From RGIG6178 sp045118975 (lineage in GTDB: Bacteria; Bacillota_I; Bacilli_A; RFN20; DUOF01): DNA of 64,000 bases. Below are positions 24,915 to 34,452 of this stretch, one piece after another. Location of the stretch: positions 124,001-188,000 of the forward strand of contig JBGVCT010000003.1 of NCBI GenBank assembly GCA_045118975.1, read 5' to 3'. The notes below the pieces were generated by a model. That model searched no databases, was not told the origin of the DNA, and worked only from the letters and a program-made list of their open reading frames with translations. The position numbers and the translations under genes are program-made. The stretch's first letter is position 1. Each line of letters starts with the position of its first letter.

Positions 24915-27244
24915 GTGAATAAAAAGTTACTTTTATAAACATTTGAAGTTATATCTTTGAAATTAGAGTATCTAGTATATGCTTTTAATTCATAGATGAA
25001 AGTAATATTATTTGGTATTTCAAAATCAGGAGTATTACTTGTGAAAATTTGATTGTTTATTTCAATGACGTATTCGATATCACCATATATTTTTTCAAAA
25101 GAATATATGGTGTTTTCTTTTTGTATATCAAGAGTAATATAGTCATTGAAAACCACATTTATTTTGTCTTTAAAAAACAATAAATCGATATCTTTGACAT
25201 CTTGTAAAGATGGTGGTGATATTACATTTTGGGGTTCATAACCATATTTAAAATATGCCTCTGTTATTAAATGCAGAGGAGTTTTTTCATTTGGTAATAA
25301 ATCAGTCCCTTTTACAATATTAATTTTTTTTGTAGATTCTCCAATAGGAACTTCACCAAATGATGTTGTAGACTCTTTTAAAATTATTTTAAGAATTTCT
25401 TTATGCAAAGATTTTCTTTTATCGCTTCCAGCTTCAAAATAGTTTTTTTCATTCATTTTTGGTGTATCAAATCCTGTCCATATAGCAAAACTATATTGTT
25501 TAGAAAATCCTGCAATCCATAAGTCTTTACTTGCGTTTAATGGGTAATTATATTTTTTTGCTAAAGTGGAATCAAAACTAGAAGTGCCACTTTTTATATA
25601 AAGAGGTATATTATCTAATTTTAGAGAACCTAGACCATAATAATTATTGTTGACTACGTTTTTCATGATGGCAGTTAATATTTCTGTGGTTGAACTTTCT
25701 AAAATTTTTGTTTTTTGATTTTTATGTGAATATATAACTTTACCAGTGGAGCTGTCGATAATTTTTTTAATAACATAAGGTTGAGTGTAATAACCTCTGT
25801 TTGGAATCATTGAGTAAGCTGCAGCCAGGTTGTATGGTGAGACACCATGTCTAAAAGCACCTAGAGCATAGGGTTCTAAATATTCTTGTCTATCAATATC
25901 GAGCAAATGTAATTTTGATAAATAGTTTGCTACGTATCTTGTTCCTTTTTCTTTTATTACTTCATCTAGTACGGCAAGAGCGGTGGTGTTTCTAGAATAG
26001 CCAAGTGCATCTTCTATTAATAGTTCTCCTTTATAATTATGATCTACATTATCTACTTTTGTGCCATCTGAGTAAGAATAAGGTTTATCCATTAATACTT
26101 GTTTACTATTATAGTTTAAAACCTCAATACCTAATGCATATGATAATAATGGTTTTATTGTAGATGCTGGTTGATTTAACATATCATATGAACGATTAAA
26201 TAGTAGTTTCCCATTATAATTTCTTCCACCTAAACTAGCTACAACTGCACCAGTTTGATTATCTATCAAAGACAGGGCGAATTGTTGATTATCGTCATTA
26301 AATTTTATTATTTTTCCTTCTTGAATTGAATCTATTAGGGATTGTGCTTTTGTGTTCAAGGCGGTCTCTATTATTAATGGTTTTGCATAAAGATTTTCAT
26401 TAACCAGTTTTAAACACTCTTTATAAACAATATCTAAATACGCCTGATATTTGTAGTTTGTTTCGTCTTTTGGTTGCGATTTTATTAAATCAGGTACTTC
26501 TACGTTTTTATTGATTTCTAATTCTTGCTTACTTATATATCCATGCCTATGCATTAAATTTAAAATTGTGACCATCCTTGTTTTTGCTCTGTCGGGATTT
26601 TTTATTGGATTATAAAAAGAAGGTGCATTAACTATTCCCACAAGAAGTGCAGCCTCAGGAAGGGTGACATATTTTATGTGTTTGTTAAATAACTTCATAG
26701 AGGCACTATTAACCCCTAAGGAGATACCATCAAACATAATATTATTACAATAAGCTTCTAAAATTTCTTCTTTTGTTAGTTTCCCCTCAAGCTTTAAAGA
26801 TAAGATAATTTCATTTAGTTTTCTATCTAGTGTTTTAGAGGAGTCTAGTAATGTGTTTTTTATTAATTGTTGGGTAAGAGTTGAGGCTCCTTGTAAATTG
26901 TTTCCTTTTATATTGGATATTAAACTGGTGATGATTCGTTGTAAATCAATTCCTGAGTGAGCAAAGAATCGTGAATCTTCTCCACTTATAAGGGCGTTTA
27001 TAAATACATCTGGTAGTTCATTATATTTTACGCTGTTATCTTTTATTAAATTTATTTGTGAAACCACTTTACCATCATTATCTAAAATTTGACTTACTTT
27101 ATTATCTGTAATTGGATATGTTTTGATTTCTTTGCTTTTAAAAAACAAAGAACCCATAAATAATGCACCGCTGACTTGGGCAAAAAAGATGAAAATAAAA
27201 AATAATTCCAGTAATTTTTTTATGCGATTTGTCACATATATCAC
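24911..27244 (-). CDS. Class A penicillin-binding protein (bifunctional)
   Basis: 777 residues on the minus strand. One N-terminal membrane helix (12-32). The glycosyltransferase domain (GT51) has EDSRFFAHSG with catalytic Glu89, GASTLTQQLIKN (119-130), and RKLNEI. The transpeptidase domain has the active-site STIK (Ser361), SRN (417-419) and KSGTS (551-555). A C-terminal beta extension of about 150 residues follows. It polymerises and cross-links peptidoglycan. It lies 20 bases after recU, as ponA does in Bacillus (recU-ponA operon). The start is GTG 27244; GTG 27235, four bases after GGTGAT, is an alternative. Its stop overlaps that of the convergent peptidase gene. Confidence 0.93.
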   Translation of the reverse strand: MIYVTNRIKKLLELFFIFIFFAQVSGALFMGSLFFKSKEIKTYPITDNKVSQILDNDGKVVSQINLIKDNSVKYNELPDVFINALISGEDSRFFAHSGIDLQRIITSLISNIKGNNLQGASTLTQQLIKNTLLDSSKTLDRKLNEIILSLKLEGKLTKEEILEAYCNNIMFDGISLGVNSASMKLFNKHIKYVTLPEAALLVGIVNAPSFYNPIKNPDRAKTRMVTILNLMHRHGYISKQELEINKNVEVPDLIKSQPKDETNYKYQAYLDIVYKECLKLVNENLYAKPLIIETALNTKAQSLIDSIQEGKIIKFNDDNQQFALSLIDNQTGAVVASLGGRNYNGKLLFNRSYDMLNQPASTIKPLLSYALGIEVLNYNSKQVLMDKPYSYSDGTKVDNVDHNYKGELLIEDALGYSRNTTALAVLDEVIKEKGTRYVANYLSKLHLLDIDRQEYLEPYALGAFRHGVSPYNLAAAYSMIPNRGYYTQPYVIKKIIDSSTGKVIYSHKNQKTKILESSTTEILTAIMKNVVNNNYYGLGSLKLDNIPLYIKSGTSSFDSTLAKKYNYPLNASKDLWIAGFSKQYSFAIWTGFDTPKMNEKNYFEAGSDKRKSLHKEILKIILKESTTSFGEVPIGESTKKINIVKGTDLLPNEKTPLHLITEAYFKYGYEPQNVISPPSLQDVKDIDLLFFKDKINVVFNDYITLDIQKENTIYSFEKIYGDIEYVIEINNQIFTSNTPDFEIPNNITFIYELKAYTRYSNFKDITSNVYKSNFLFT

Positions 27245-27264
27245 CGAAATTATTTTTTGTCATA

Positions 27265-27825
27265 TTATAAGTAATATTCATCTAAAATTTTTAAATAATC
27301 TACTCTATTGAAATATCCTTTAGGAATCAAATGACCATGTTCTTTAATGTATGAATAAGGTATAGATTTTCTCTCTAGGTTTGTATAACAAGCAATTATA
27401 TAGTTGGCATCTAGCAAATATGTTTCATCTAGTTTCGAAAACATGATAATAACAAATGCAATTGCTCCTTGCTCTTTTACTTTTTTCAGGTGTTCAACTT
27501 GATGTTTGCCAATGTTTGCAAGAGGGAAAGATGTCTTTGAAGTTGTTTCTTTTGCCTCAAAGTCCACATACTTACCTTTATAAATACCATTATAGTCAGT
27601 TGTTGAAGGGCTTTTGAAAAACGCATCAACAATTCTTCCTTTTTTTGGATCTAGTTTTATTATTTGTATAGGCGTTGGTTTTTTGTGAATTACTGCAACA
27701 TTATTTTCTAAGTAGTAGGCGTTTGTGATATTTATTGCCTCTTCCAAATTCATTCCGCGATTACCATAGTTTACGTATTCTTTTTTTACGGTAGAGATTG
27801 TCTTTTTGTTTGGATAATTTATCAT
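27265..27825 (-). CDS. recU: Holliday junction resolvase RecU
   Basis: 186 residues on the minus strand from ATG 27825-27823, preceded by AGAGAGGCGAT; the longer frame upstream has no such site. The N-terminus has NRGMNLEEAINITNAYY. The nuclease centre shows DYNGIYKGKYVDFEAKET (catalytic acidic residues and lysine), then PLANIGKHQVEHLK. RecU cuts Holliday junctions in Bacillota and also modulates RecA. The length is slightly below the Bacillus protein (206). It is followed directly by the class A PBP, the same pairing as in Bacillus. Confidence 0.94.
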   Translation of the reverse strand: MINYPNKKTISTVKKEYVNYGNRGMNLEEAINITNAYYLENNVAVIHKKPTPIQIIKLDPKKGRIVDAFFKSPSTTDYNGIYKGKYVDFEAKETTSKTSFPLANIGKHQVEHLKKVKEQGAIAFVIIMFSKLDETYLLDANYIIACYTNLERKSIPYSYIKEHGHLIPKGYFNRVDYLKILDEYYL

Positions 27826-27933
27826 TAAATCGCCTCTCTTTTCTTTAGTATAGCAAAAAGGAAATAAAAAACGGAGCAAAAAAGGAATAGAGAATAGAAA
27901 ATTGCCATTTTACAATAACAAAAAAAATATTTA

Positions 27934-27942
27934 TGCTAGAAT
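27934..27942 (+). promoter_or_regulatory. Extended -10 promoter upstream of the membrane protein pair
   Basis: TGCTAGAAT at 27934-27942 (TGnTATAAT-type extended -10) without a well-spaced -35. It lies 20 bases before the GTG start. Confidence 0.5.
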
Positions 27943-27961
27943 GATTTTGAGGTGTATTATT

Positions 27962-28720
27962 GTGTATGAAAGAGAATATTTAACATCAATGCAAATGCAA
28001 GGGGTTTTTGTGGGATTTGGTGTTGGTTTAGCGTTTACCATGATTGGCCTTTTTGTTCCAGGTCTTGGTATTCTTAGTGTGGGTTTATTTACTCCGCTTA
28101 TAATTTTTTTTCTTTTAGGGGGTCTTTGTATTTTTGCTGGCTTTATGGAGTTGAAAAATCAAATCAAAGAGAGTCGTAATAAAAGAAACAGAGTTCTACC
28201 AAGTGAATCTACAATAGTAGTGCAATCAGGAATGGATTCTTCGGCGACTTTGGCTATAGGACTTGGCTTTTTTGGGATGGGGACTTTATTTACTCTTCTA
28301 AGTTTATTCGTCCCTGAGGGGGTTTTAGAATATGGAATGCAATCTGATATGTTTATTATGTTGTCAATTGGAGGCCCATTTGCTTTAATTGGTTTTGGCT
28401 TTTTTGTGTTTGGAATACCGGAATTAAGAACTGTTGCTATTTATAAAAAATTATATAAAGATTCTTCGATGTTTACTACAACAGGAACATATTTGGAAAT
28501 ACCTGCCGAGAGAATTGAGGGAGGTAAAACTGGTAAAAAACCAGATGGTAGTGGCACACTTATATATAAATATCAAGATGAGACGGGAATTACTAGAATC
28601 GGTGAAACCTATGATACTTTCACTGTTGAAGAGCTAGAGTGGTTTAAAAATCAAGGAACTATCAAAGTTAGATGCAAGGGAAAATATAGTGTTATTCTAG
28701 AGTATCCAATGTCCGTATAG
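27962..28720 (+). CDS. Membrane protein, paralogue of the next gene
   Basis: 252 residues from GTG 27962, with GAGGTG seven bases upstream; a longer TTG start would fall in the promoter region. Four hydrophobic segments in two pairs: about 12-37 with 42-63, and 94-119 with 130-153. A soluble C-terminal domain of about 85 residues follows: GTYLEIPAERIEGG, then YKYQDETGITRIGETYDTFT and KVRCKGKYSVILEYP. The same C-terminal pattern (Y.Y.DETG.........T.E..E.L......I.RC.G..S.I.E) occurs in the neighbour at 28755. I do not recognise the family; it resembles DUF3592-type proteins in layout. Confidence 0.6.
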   Translation: MYEREYLTSMQMQGVFVGFGVGLAFTMIGLFVPGLGILSVGLFTPLIIFFLLGGLCIFAGFMELKNQIKESRNKRNRVLPSESTIVVQSGMDSSATLAIGLGFFGMGTLFTLLSLFVPEGVLEYGMQSDMFIMLSIGGPFALIGFGFFVFGIPELRTVAIYKKLYKDSSMFTTTGTYLEIPAERIEGGKTGKKPDGSGTLIYKYQDETGITRIGETYDTFTVEELEWFKNQGTIKVRCKGKYSVILEYPMSV

Positions 28721-28754
28721 AATTTAAAAAAATTATTAGAGAGGAGGTGAATTT

Positions 28755-29309
28755 ATGGGTAATGTTAATCACAAAAAGGACGCTAATAATAATCCAATTT
28801 TAATTGCGGTGTTAGGAGTTTTATTTGCTGGATTTGGAGGGCTTGCTGTATATCTTGGAGCAACTCAAAAAATGGTTAGCGAAGACGGTACAGATTCTTC
28901 TAAAATGTTACTATTAATTGGTGCTGTGCTTGCGGCTGTAGGTGTATTATTTATTGTTTTATCAATTATTAGAGGTAAGGCGATAAAAGCATATAAAGCT
29001 TTATTAGCTGATGATGGTGCATATCAAACTAAAGCAACATTTTTAAGAAAGAAGCTATCTAGCACTACATCAAGTAGCGTTGGTGTTGGAAGAGTGAATG
29101 TGCCAACATCTGTTCATGTTTTTTATAAGGTTTTTTATTCTTATAAAGATGAGACTGGAGTAGAACATACAGTAAAATCTACAATGTCTTATACAAGAGA
29201 GCAAGCTGAACATTTAGAGTCTTTACAAACTTTTGCAATAAGATGTAGAGGTAATGTGAGTGCAATTGTTGAAGAAATGCCTCAAACAAACAGTATGTTC
29301 AATATTTAA
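28755..29309 (+). CDS. Membrane protein, paralogue of the previous gene
   Basis: 184 residues with GAGGAGGTGAATTT upstream. Two membrane helices (about 15-36 and 49-70), then a soluble C-terminal domain: AYQTKATFLRKKL, a serine-rich turn, VFYKVFYSYKDETGVEHTV, MSYTREQAEHLESL, FAIRCRGNVSAIVEEMP. The C-terminal domain aligns by eye with that of the gene before it, which has two such helix pairs instead of one. The two genes are 34 bases apart and probably form an operon that ends at the terminator at 29324. The function is unknown. Confidence 0.6.
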   Translation: MGNVNHKKDANNNPILIAVLGVLFAGFGGLAVYLGATQKMVSEDGTDSSKMLLLIGAVLAAVGVLFIVLSIIRGKAIKAYKALLADDGAYQTKATFLRKKLSSTTSSSVGVGRVNVPTSVHVFYKVFYSYKDETGVEHTVKSTMSYTREQAEHLESLQTFAIRCRGNVSAIVEEMPQTNSMFNI

Positions 29310-29323
29310 TTGAATTAACTTTG

Positions 29324-29350
29324 AAAAGAGCTGTAAAAAGCTCTTTTTAT
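29324..29350 (+). terminator. Terminator after the membrane protein pair
   Basis: Stem AGAGCT (29327-29332) and AGCTCT (29339-29344), extended by A-T pairs, followed by T5. Confidence 0.8.
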
Positions 29351-29382
29351 ATTTGAATTTTTTAGTATTTTCAATTATATTA

Positions 29383-29391
29383 TGATATAAT
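29383..29391 (+). promoter_or_regulatory. Extended -10 promoter of pcrA-ligA
   Basis: TGATATAAT at 29383-29391: consensus TATAAT with an extended TG. No good -35. It lies only 17 bases before the chosen pcrA start, so the leader would be very short. Confidence 0.5.
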
Positions 29392-29407
29392 TGAAATGGG
29401 TGATATT

Positions 29408-31606
29408 ATGCTTGATTTATCTAGATTAAATAAAAATCAATTGAATGCAGTTACAAACCCTAGTAAATATATAAGAGTAGTTGCTGGGGCAGGAAGTGGA
29501 AAGACTAGAGTTTTAACAAATAGGATTTGTTATTTAATAGAAAGCGGTATAAGTGTAAAAAATATTTTGGCTATTACTTTTACAAACAAAGCTAGTAATG
29601 AAATGAAAACGAGGGTTATTAATGAGATGGGAGTAGGCTATGCTCCACTAATTGCTACTTTTCATTCTTTTTGTGTTAGATTTTTAAAGGAAGAAATTAA
29701 TTTGATTGGATATCCTAGAGACTTTAATATTTTAGATGAAGAAGATAAGACAAAAGTGGTTAAAGAAATATTAAAGGATAATAATATTGATAAAAATTAT
29801 CTTGATCATAAAGAAATGATTAATTTCATTTCATATTTAAAGACGAATTATTATAACCAAGAGTTTAAAGTTAACGTTAATATGTATGGCTATGATAAAG
29901 AACAAGATAAGAAAAAGCTATTCGAAGTTTATCAAGAAAAATTAAAGAAGCTTAGGTCTTTAGATTTTGATGATTTATTGGTGAAGGCTTATGAAATATT
30001 AGTGGCTTTTCCCGAAGTGAGAGAAAAATGGCAAAAAAGATATAAATTCATTTTGGTTGATGAATTCCAAGATACAAATGATATTCAATTCGATTTAATA
30101 AAGTTAATTGCCGGTAAAGAAAATAGTCTTTTTGTTGTAGGAGACCCAGATCAAACTATTTATACTTGGCGTGGTGCTAACTTGAAAATCATTATGGATT
30201 TTGAAAGATATTTTCCTGGGGCTACAACCATAATACTTGATGAAAACTATAGATCTAAATCTAAAATTTTGAATCTTGCAAATACGCTTATTAAGAATAA
30301 TAAAAAGAGAGTAAGTAAGGACTTGATAACAAATAATGGTGATGGTGAAGACATTACTTATTATGATTTAGATGATGGCCATGGGGAAGCTAATAAGGTT
30401 GTTAATCTAATTATTAAAGATAGAGATAAGTATGGATACAATTATAGAGATATCGCCATCTTATATAGATCAAATTATCTATCTAGAGACATTGAAAATG
30501 CTCTTGTGAGAAATGCTATACCATACAAGGTTTATGGGGGAGTAAAATTCTATGAAAGAAAAGAAATTAAAGATTCTTTGTCATATCTTAGAATATTAGT
30601 TAATAAAAATGATGACATTTCTTTAGAAAGAATTATTAATGAACCTAAAAGAGGGTTGGGAGATACTTCACTAGAAAAATTCAAAGCAATCGCTAATACA
30701 TATAACATTTCTTTATATGAGGCAATAAAAGAAAATATTGATGTCATTAAAAGAAATGAAGTCAGAAATAATATTAGTAATTTTTATGAGATGATTGAGA
30801 AGTTTTCTAATAGGGATTTGAATGGAGATTTAGTTAATTTACTTGATGATTTACTTAGTGAAAGTGGATATTACAAGATGCTTATTGATGAGGACGAGGA
30901 AGAAAGAAAAGAAAATATTAGAGAATTAATGAACAATATTACTTATTATGAAAACAACGAGAGTTCACCAAGTCTATCTGGATTCCTTCAAGAAATCACT
31001 TTATTTACATCTCAAGATGAAATGGATGATGGAAACCATGTTTCTTTAATGACAATTCATACTGCTAAAGGATTAGAGTATAAAGATGTCTTTGTTGTTG
31101 GACTGTGTGAGGGAGTTTTCCCTAGTGAAAAAAGTTTAATGGAAGATAGCGAAAATATAGAAGAAGAAAGAAGGCTTGCCTATGTTGCTTTTACAAGAGC
31201 AATGGAAGTTTTACATATTAGTAGCAATCATGGAATTAACTTTGTAGTACATGCTTCAAACACGCCATCTAGATTTATAAAAGAGGTTGAAGGATGCTAT
31301 AAAGATTGTAATGTTGTTATGAGTGTTTTTAATGAAAGAAAACCAGTGTATGGTGGTTATTCTAACAATTATTATAATAAACCAGTTCAAGCATCTAGAC
31401 CATCAACAACATCTACTGGTAGTGTTATTAATAAAAAGGCTACAAACGATATTGTTTGGGGCGTGGGAGATAAAGTTAACCATGCTGTTTATGGGTTTGG
31501 TGTTGTTTTGTCTGTTAAGGGGCAACTTATAGATGTTGCATTTAAAGATAGCAAAGTTGGAGTGAAGACAATGATGGGAAACCACGCATCGTTATCAAAA
31601 GAATAG
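29408..31606 (+). CDS. pcrA: ATP-dependent DNA helicase PcrA (UvrD/Rep family)
   Basis: 732 residues from ATG 29408 with GGGTGAT upstream; ATG 29396 is an alternative that overlaps that site. Superfamily 1A motifs in order: Q-motif LNKNQLNAV, Walker A AGAGSGKT (residues 26-33), ITFTNKAS, LVDEFQDTN, VVGDPDQTIYTWRGA, NYRS, MTIHTAKGLEY and VAFTRAM. The C-terminal 60 residues include GDKVNHAVYGFGVVLSV, the PcrA C-terminal Tudor-like domain that contacts RNA polymerase. It unwinds DNA 3' to 5' in repair and at collisions with transcription. ligA follows after nine bases, the usual Bacillota pair. Confidence 0.96.
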   Translation: MLDLSRLNKNQLNAVTNPSKYIRVVAGAGSGKTRVLTNRICYLIESGISVKNILAITFTNKASNEMKTRVINEMGVGYAPLIATFHSFCVRFLKEEINLIGYPRDFNILDEEDKTKVVKEILKDNNIDKNYLDHKEMINFISYLKTNYYNQEFKVNVNMYGYDKEQDKKKLFEVYQEKLKKLRSLDFDDLLVKAYEILVAFPEVREKWQKRYKFILVDEFQDTNDIQFDLIKLIAGKENSLFVVGDPDQTIYTWRGANLKIIMDFERYFPGATTIILDENYRSKSKILNLANTLIKNNKKRVSKDLITNNGDGEDITYYDLDDGHGEANKVVNLIIKDRDKYGYNYRDIAILYRSNYLSRDIENALVRNAIPYKVYGGVKFYERKEIKDSLSYLRILVNKNDDISLERIINEPKRGLGDTSLEKFKAIANTYNISLYEAIKENIDVIKRNEVRNNISNFYEMIEKFSNRDLNGDLVNLLDDLLSESGYYKMLIDEDEEERKENIRELMNNITYYENNESSPSLSGFLQEITLFTSQDEMDDGNHVSLMTIHTAKGLEYKDVFVVGLCEGVFPSEKSLMEDSENIEEERRLAYVAFTRAMEVLHISSNHGINFVVHASNTPSRFIKEVEGCYKDCNVVMSVFNERKPVYGGYSNNYYNKPVQASRPSTTSTGSVINKKATNDIVWGVGDKVNHAVYGFGVVLSVKGQLIDVAFKDSKVGVKTMMGNHASLSKE

Positions 31607-31615
31607 GAGGATACT

Positions 31616-33616
31616 ATGAACAAGGAAGAAACTAGAATTTTAGAACTTAGAGAATTGTTGCATAAATATAATTATGAATACTATGTGCTTAATCAATCTA
31701 GTATTAGTGATTACCAATTTGATGCATTAATGAATGAACTTATTGATTTAGAAAAAAAATATCCTAACATGTTTGATGAAAATTCACCTACAAATAGAGT
31801 TGGTGGAATGGTTGTTGAAGATTTTAATAAGATTACTCATAGAACTCCAATGATGTCTTTGGGAGATGTGTTCAGTTATGATGAATTACGAGGATTCCAT
31901 AAAAGAATAAGAGATGTACTGGGATATGATGATGTTGAGTATATTTGTGAATTAAAGATTGATGGATTAGCAATGTCTTTGATGTATGAAGATGGAAAAT
32001 TAGTGTATGGTGCTACTAGAGGAAATGGTAGTGTTGGAGAAGAAGTTACACATAATATTAGAACTATAAAAAGCATCCCTCTTACAATAAGTGATAAAAG
32101 AAGATTAGAAGTAAGGGGCGAAGTTTATATGCCTAGAGAGAGCCTAAAAAAGATCAATGAAAAAAGAAAAGAAAACGGAGAAAGCTTATTTGCTAATTGT
32201 AGAAATGCTGCTAGTGGAAGCATAAGGCAAATGGATTCAAATATTGCATCTTCTAGAGGGCTAGATATGTTTATTTATACTTTTTGCGATAATGAATTAT
32301 TTGATATCACAAGTCAAAGCGAATCCTTGAATAAGGCTATGGATTTAGGATTTAAAACAAATACAGAGAGAAGAGTTTGTTTGGGTATTGAAAGTGTAAT
32401 TGATTATATAAAAGAGTATGCATTGAAGCGAGATAACCTTGCCTATGATATAGATGGGGTAGTAATTAAAGTAAATGATATGAAGTTACATGATTTAATT
32501 GGTTATACAATGAAAGTCCCTAAGTGGGCTATTGCTTATAAGTTTCCTGCAATAGAAGTAAAAACAAGATTAAAAGATATAATTTACACTGTGGGAAGAA
32601 CAGGAAAGATTACTCCTAATGCTGTATTAGAGCCTGTTTTAGTTGCGGGTAGCACAATTTCTAGAGCTACTCTTCACAACGAAGATTTCATAAAAGAAAG
32701 AGATATAAAGATTGGAGATAATGTTTATATAAGGAAAGCTGGAGATGTAATTCCTGAGGTTGTAAAGGTAGAAAAAGAAGATAGAAATGGAAATGAAATT
32801 GAGTTCAAAATGATTGATGTTTGCCCAATGTGTGGCAGTAAGTTATCAAGAAAAGATGATGGAGCACATCATTATTGTTTGAACCCAAATTGTGACGCTA
32901 GAAATATAGAGTCCATAATTCATTATGTTAGTAAGGGTGCTATGGATATAGAAGGACTTGGAGAAAAAGTTGTTGAAGAATTATACAATTTAGGATTTAT
33001 AAAAAGTATTGTGGACATCTATGACATCAATAAGTATGCAAATGAACTAAAGACTTTAGAAGGCTATGGAGAAAAATCTATAAATAACATGATAGAGGCT
33101 ATAGAAAATAGTAAGTCTTTATCGCTTGAAAGGGTATTGTTTGCTCTTGGTATTAAAGAGGTGGGGGCAAAGACAAGTAAAATACTTGCTAAAAGATATA
33201 GAAATATTGATGACCTAGCTAAAGCAAGTGAAGAAGAGTTAATAAACATTAAAGATATTGGCGAAATTATGGCTAAGAGTATTTTTGGCTATTTTAACGA
33301 TGAAAAAAATATTATGCTTATAAATAGATTAAGAGAAAATGGTGTAAATATGAGCTATCTAGATAACAACGATAGTTTCAAAGAAACTATTTTTAATGGT
33401 AAAAATGTTTTAGTGACGGGAACATTGGAAAATTTTAAAAGAGATGAAATTAAAGCTCTTTTGGATAATTTGGGTGCCAATGTTGTTGGAAGTGTATCTA
33501 AAAAATTAGATTTTTTAATTGTTGGTAGTGAGCCTGGAAGCAAATTAGAAAAGGCCCAAAATTTAGGGATTAGGATTGTTTATGAAGAGGAATTAATGTC
33601 CTTATTAGAGGAGTAA
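31616..33616 (+). CDS. ligA: NAD-dependent DNA ligase LigA
   Basis: 666 residues with ATAGGAGGATACT upstream. The N-terminal Ia domain carries YYVLNQSSISDYQFD. The adenylation domain has the catalytic Lys114 in CELKIDGLAM and EVRGEVYMP. The OB fold, the four-cysteine zinc finger (CPMCGSKL, then HYCLNPNC), a helix-hairpin-helix region and a C-terminal BRCT domain (GKNVLVTGTLENFKRDE) follow. It seals nicks with NAD as cofactor in replication and repair. The length is normal. It is co-transcribed with pcrA. Confidence 0.97.
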   Translation: MNKEETRILELRELLHKYNYEYYVLNQSSISDYQFDALMNELIDLEKKYPNMFDENSPTNRVGGMVVEDFNKITHRTPMMSLGDVFSYDELRGFHKRIRDVLGYDDVEYICELKIDGLAMSLMYEDGKLVYGATRGNGSVGEEVTHNIRTIKSIPLTISDKRRLEVRGEVYMPRESLKKINEKRKENGESLFANCRNAASGSIRQMDSNIASSRGLDMFIYTFCDNELFDITSQSESLNKAMDLGFKTNTERRVCLGIESVIDYIKEYALKRDNLAYDIDGVVIKVNDMKLHDLIGYTMKVPKWAIAYKFPAIEVKTRLKDIIYTVGRTGKITPNAVLEPVLVAGSTISRATLHNEDFIKERDIKIGDNVYIRKAGDVIPEVVKVEKEDRNGNEIEFKMIDVCPMCGSKLSRKDDGAHHYCLNPNCDARNIESIIHYVSKGAMDIEGLGEKVVEELYNLGFIKSIVDIYDINKYANELKTLEGYGEKSINNMIEAIENSKSLSLERVLFALGIKEVGAKTSKILAKRYRNIDDLAKASEEELINIKDIGEIMAKSIFGYFNDEKNIMLINRLRENGVNMSYLDNNDSFKETIFNGKNVLVTGTLENFKRDEIKALLDNLGANVVGSVSKKLDFLIVGSEPGSKLEKAQNLGIRIVYEEELMSLLEE

Positions 33617-33629
33617 AATAGTCTTTTTA

Positions 33630-33659
33630 TTGCAAGAATAATCAAAAAAGTAGTAGTAT
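33630..33659 (+). promoter_or_regulatory. Weak promoter before the YebC-family gene
   Basis: TTGCAA (33630-33635), 18-base spacer, TAGTAT (33654-33659). The gene starts 21 bases later. Confidence 0.4.
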
Positions 33660-33680
33660 TAATGAGTGAGGAGTGGAAAT

Positions 33681-34397
33681 ATGGGAAGAGCACATGAAGT
33701 TAGAGCTGCATCTATGGCAAAAACAGCAGCAATGAAATCAAAATTATATGCAAAATATAGTAAAGAAATTTTAATCGCAGCAAAGGCTGGAGCACCTGAT
33801 CCTAATAGTAATTTAGCGCTTAGAAGAGCGATTGATAAAGCAAAAGCAAATCAAGTTCCTGGAGATGTTATTAAAAGAGCTATTGAAAAGGCTAGTTCAT
33901 CTAGTGCAGAGAGTTATATTGCTAATACTTATGAGGGTTTTGGTCCTGGTGCGTCAACATTAATTATAGAAAGTTTAACAGATAATACTAATAGAGCAAT
34001 TGCTGATATTAGAGCGTGCTTTAATAAGTGTCATAGTAAACTTGGCGTAAGTGGTAGTGTTTCATTTAATTATACACACAACAGCGTTGTTTCTGTTAAA
34101 GGAGTTAACCAAGATGAGGTTGAGGAAGCATTAATTATGAATGATGCTAATTTTTCTAGTGTAGAAACAGAGGGAGAATTAGTTACTGTTTATGGTGAAC
34201 CATCTGATTTGTATGCAATTAAAGAGGCTATTGATGCTTCATTTGGTGAAAAAGTGACTTATGCGATTTGTGAAAATGAATATTTGGCTAATGAATATGT
34301 TACTTTAAATGCAGAAGATAAGGTTGTTTTTGATAGACTTATTTCAATGCTTGAAGAACTTGATGATGTTGAAAATGTATATCACAATGTTGATTAA
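33681..34397 (+). CDS. YebC/PmpR-family regulatory protein
   Basis: 238 residues from ATG 33681, preceded by GAGGAGTGG; a GTG at 33666 overlaps that site. The N-terminus MGRAHEVRAASMAKTAAMKS is the form of YebC common in Bacilli and Mollicutes. The body has YSKEILIAAKAGAPDPNSN, LRRAIDKAKANQVPGDVIKR, and YEGFGPGASTLIIESLTDN. Family members act as transcriptional regulators or, as recently shown for some, as ribosome-associated factors for polyproline stretches. The length is normal for the family (about 240). It ends at a terminator and is separate from ligA. Confidence 0.92.
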   Translation: MGRAHEVRAASMAKTAAMKSKLYAKYSKEILIAAKAGAPDPNSNLALRRAIDKAKANQVPGDVIKRAIEKASSSSAESYIANTYEGFGPGASTLIIESLTDNTNRAIADIRACFNKCHSKLGVSGSVSFNYTHNSVVSVKGVNQDEVEEALIMNDANFSSVETEGELVTVYGEPSDLYAIKEAIDASFGEKVTYAICENEYLANEYVTLNAEDKVVFDRLISMLEELDDVENVYHNVD

Positions 34398-34399
34398 TT

Positions 34400-34425
34400 A
34401 AAGGGTCGAAAGACCTTTTTTTGTT
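34400..34425 (+). terminator. Terminator after the YebC-family gene
   Basis: Stem AAGGGTC/GACCTTT around a GAAA tetraloop (34401-34417), followed by a long T run. Confidence 0.88.
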
Positions 34426-34452
34426 TTTAATAACATCGTAATTACAAATTAA

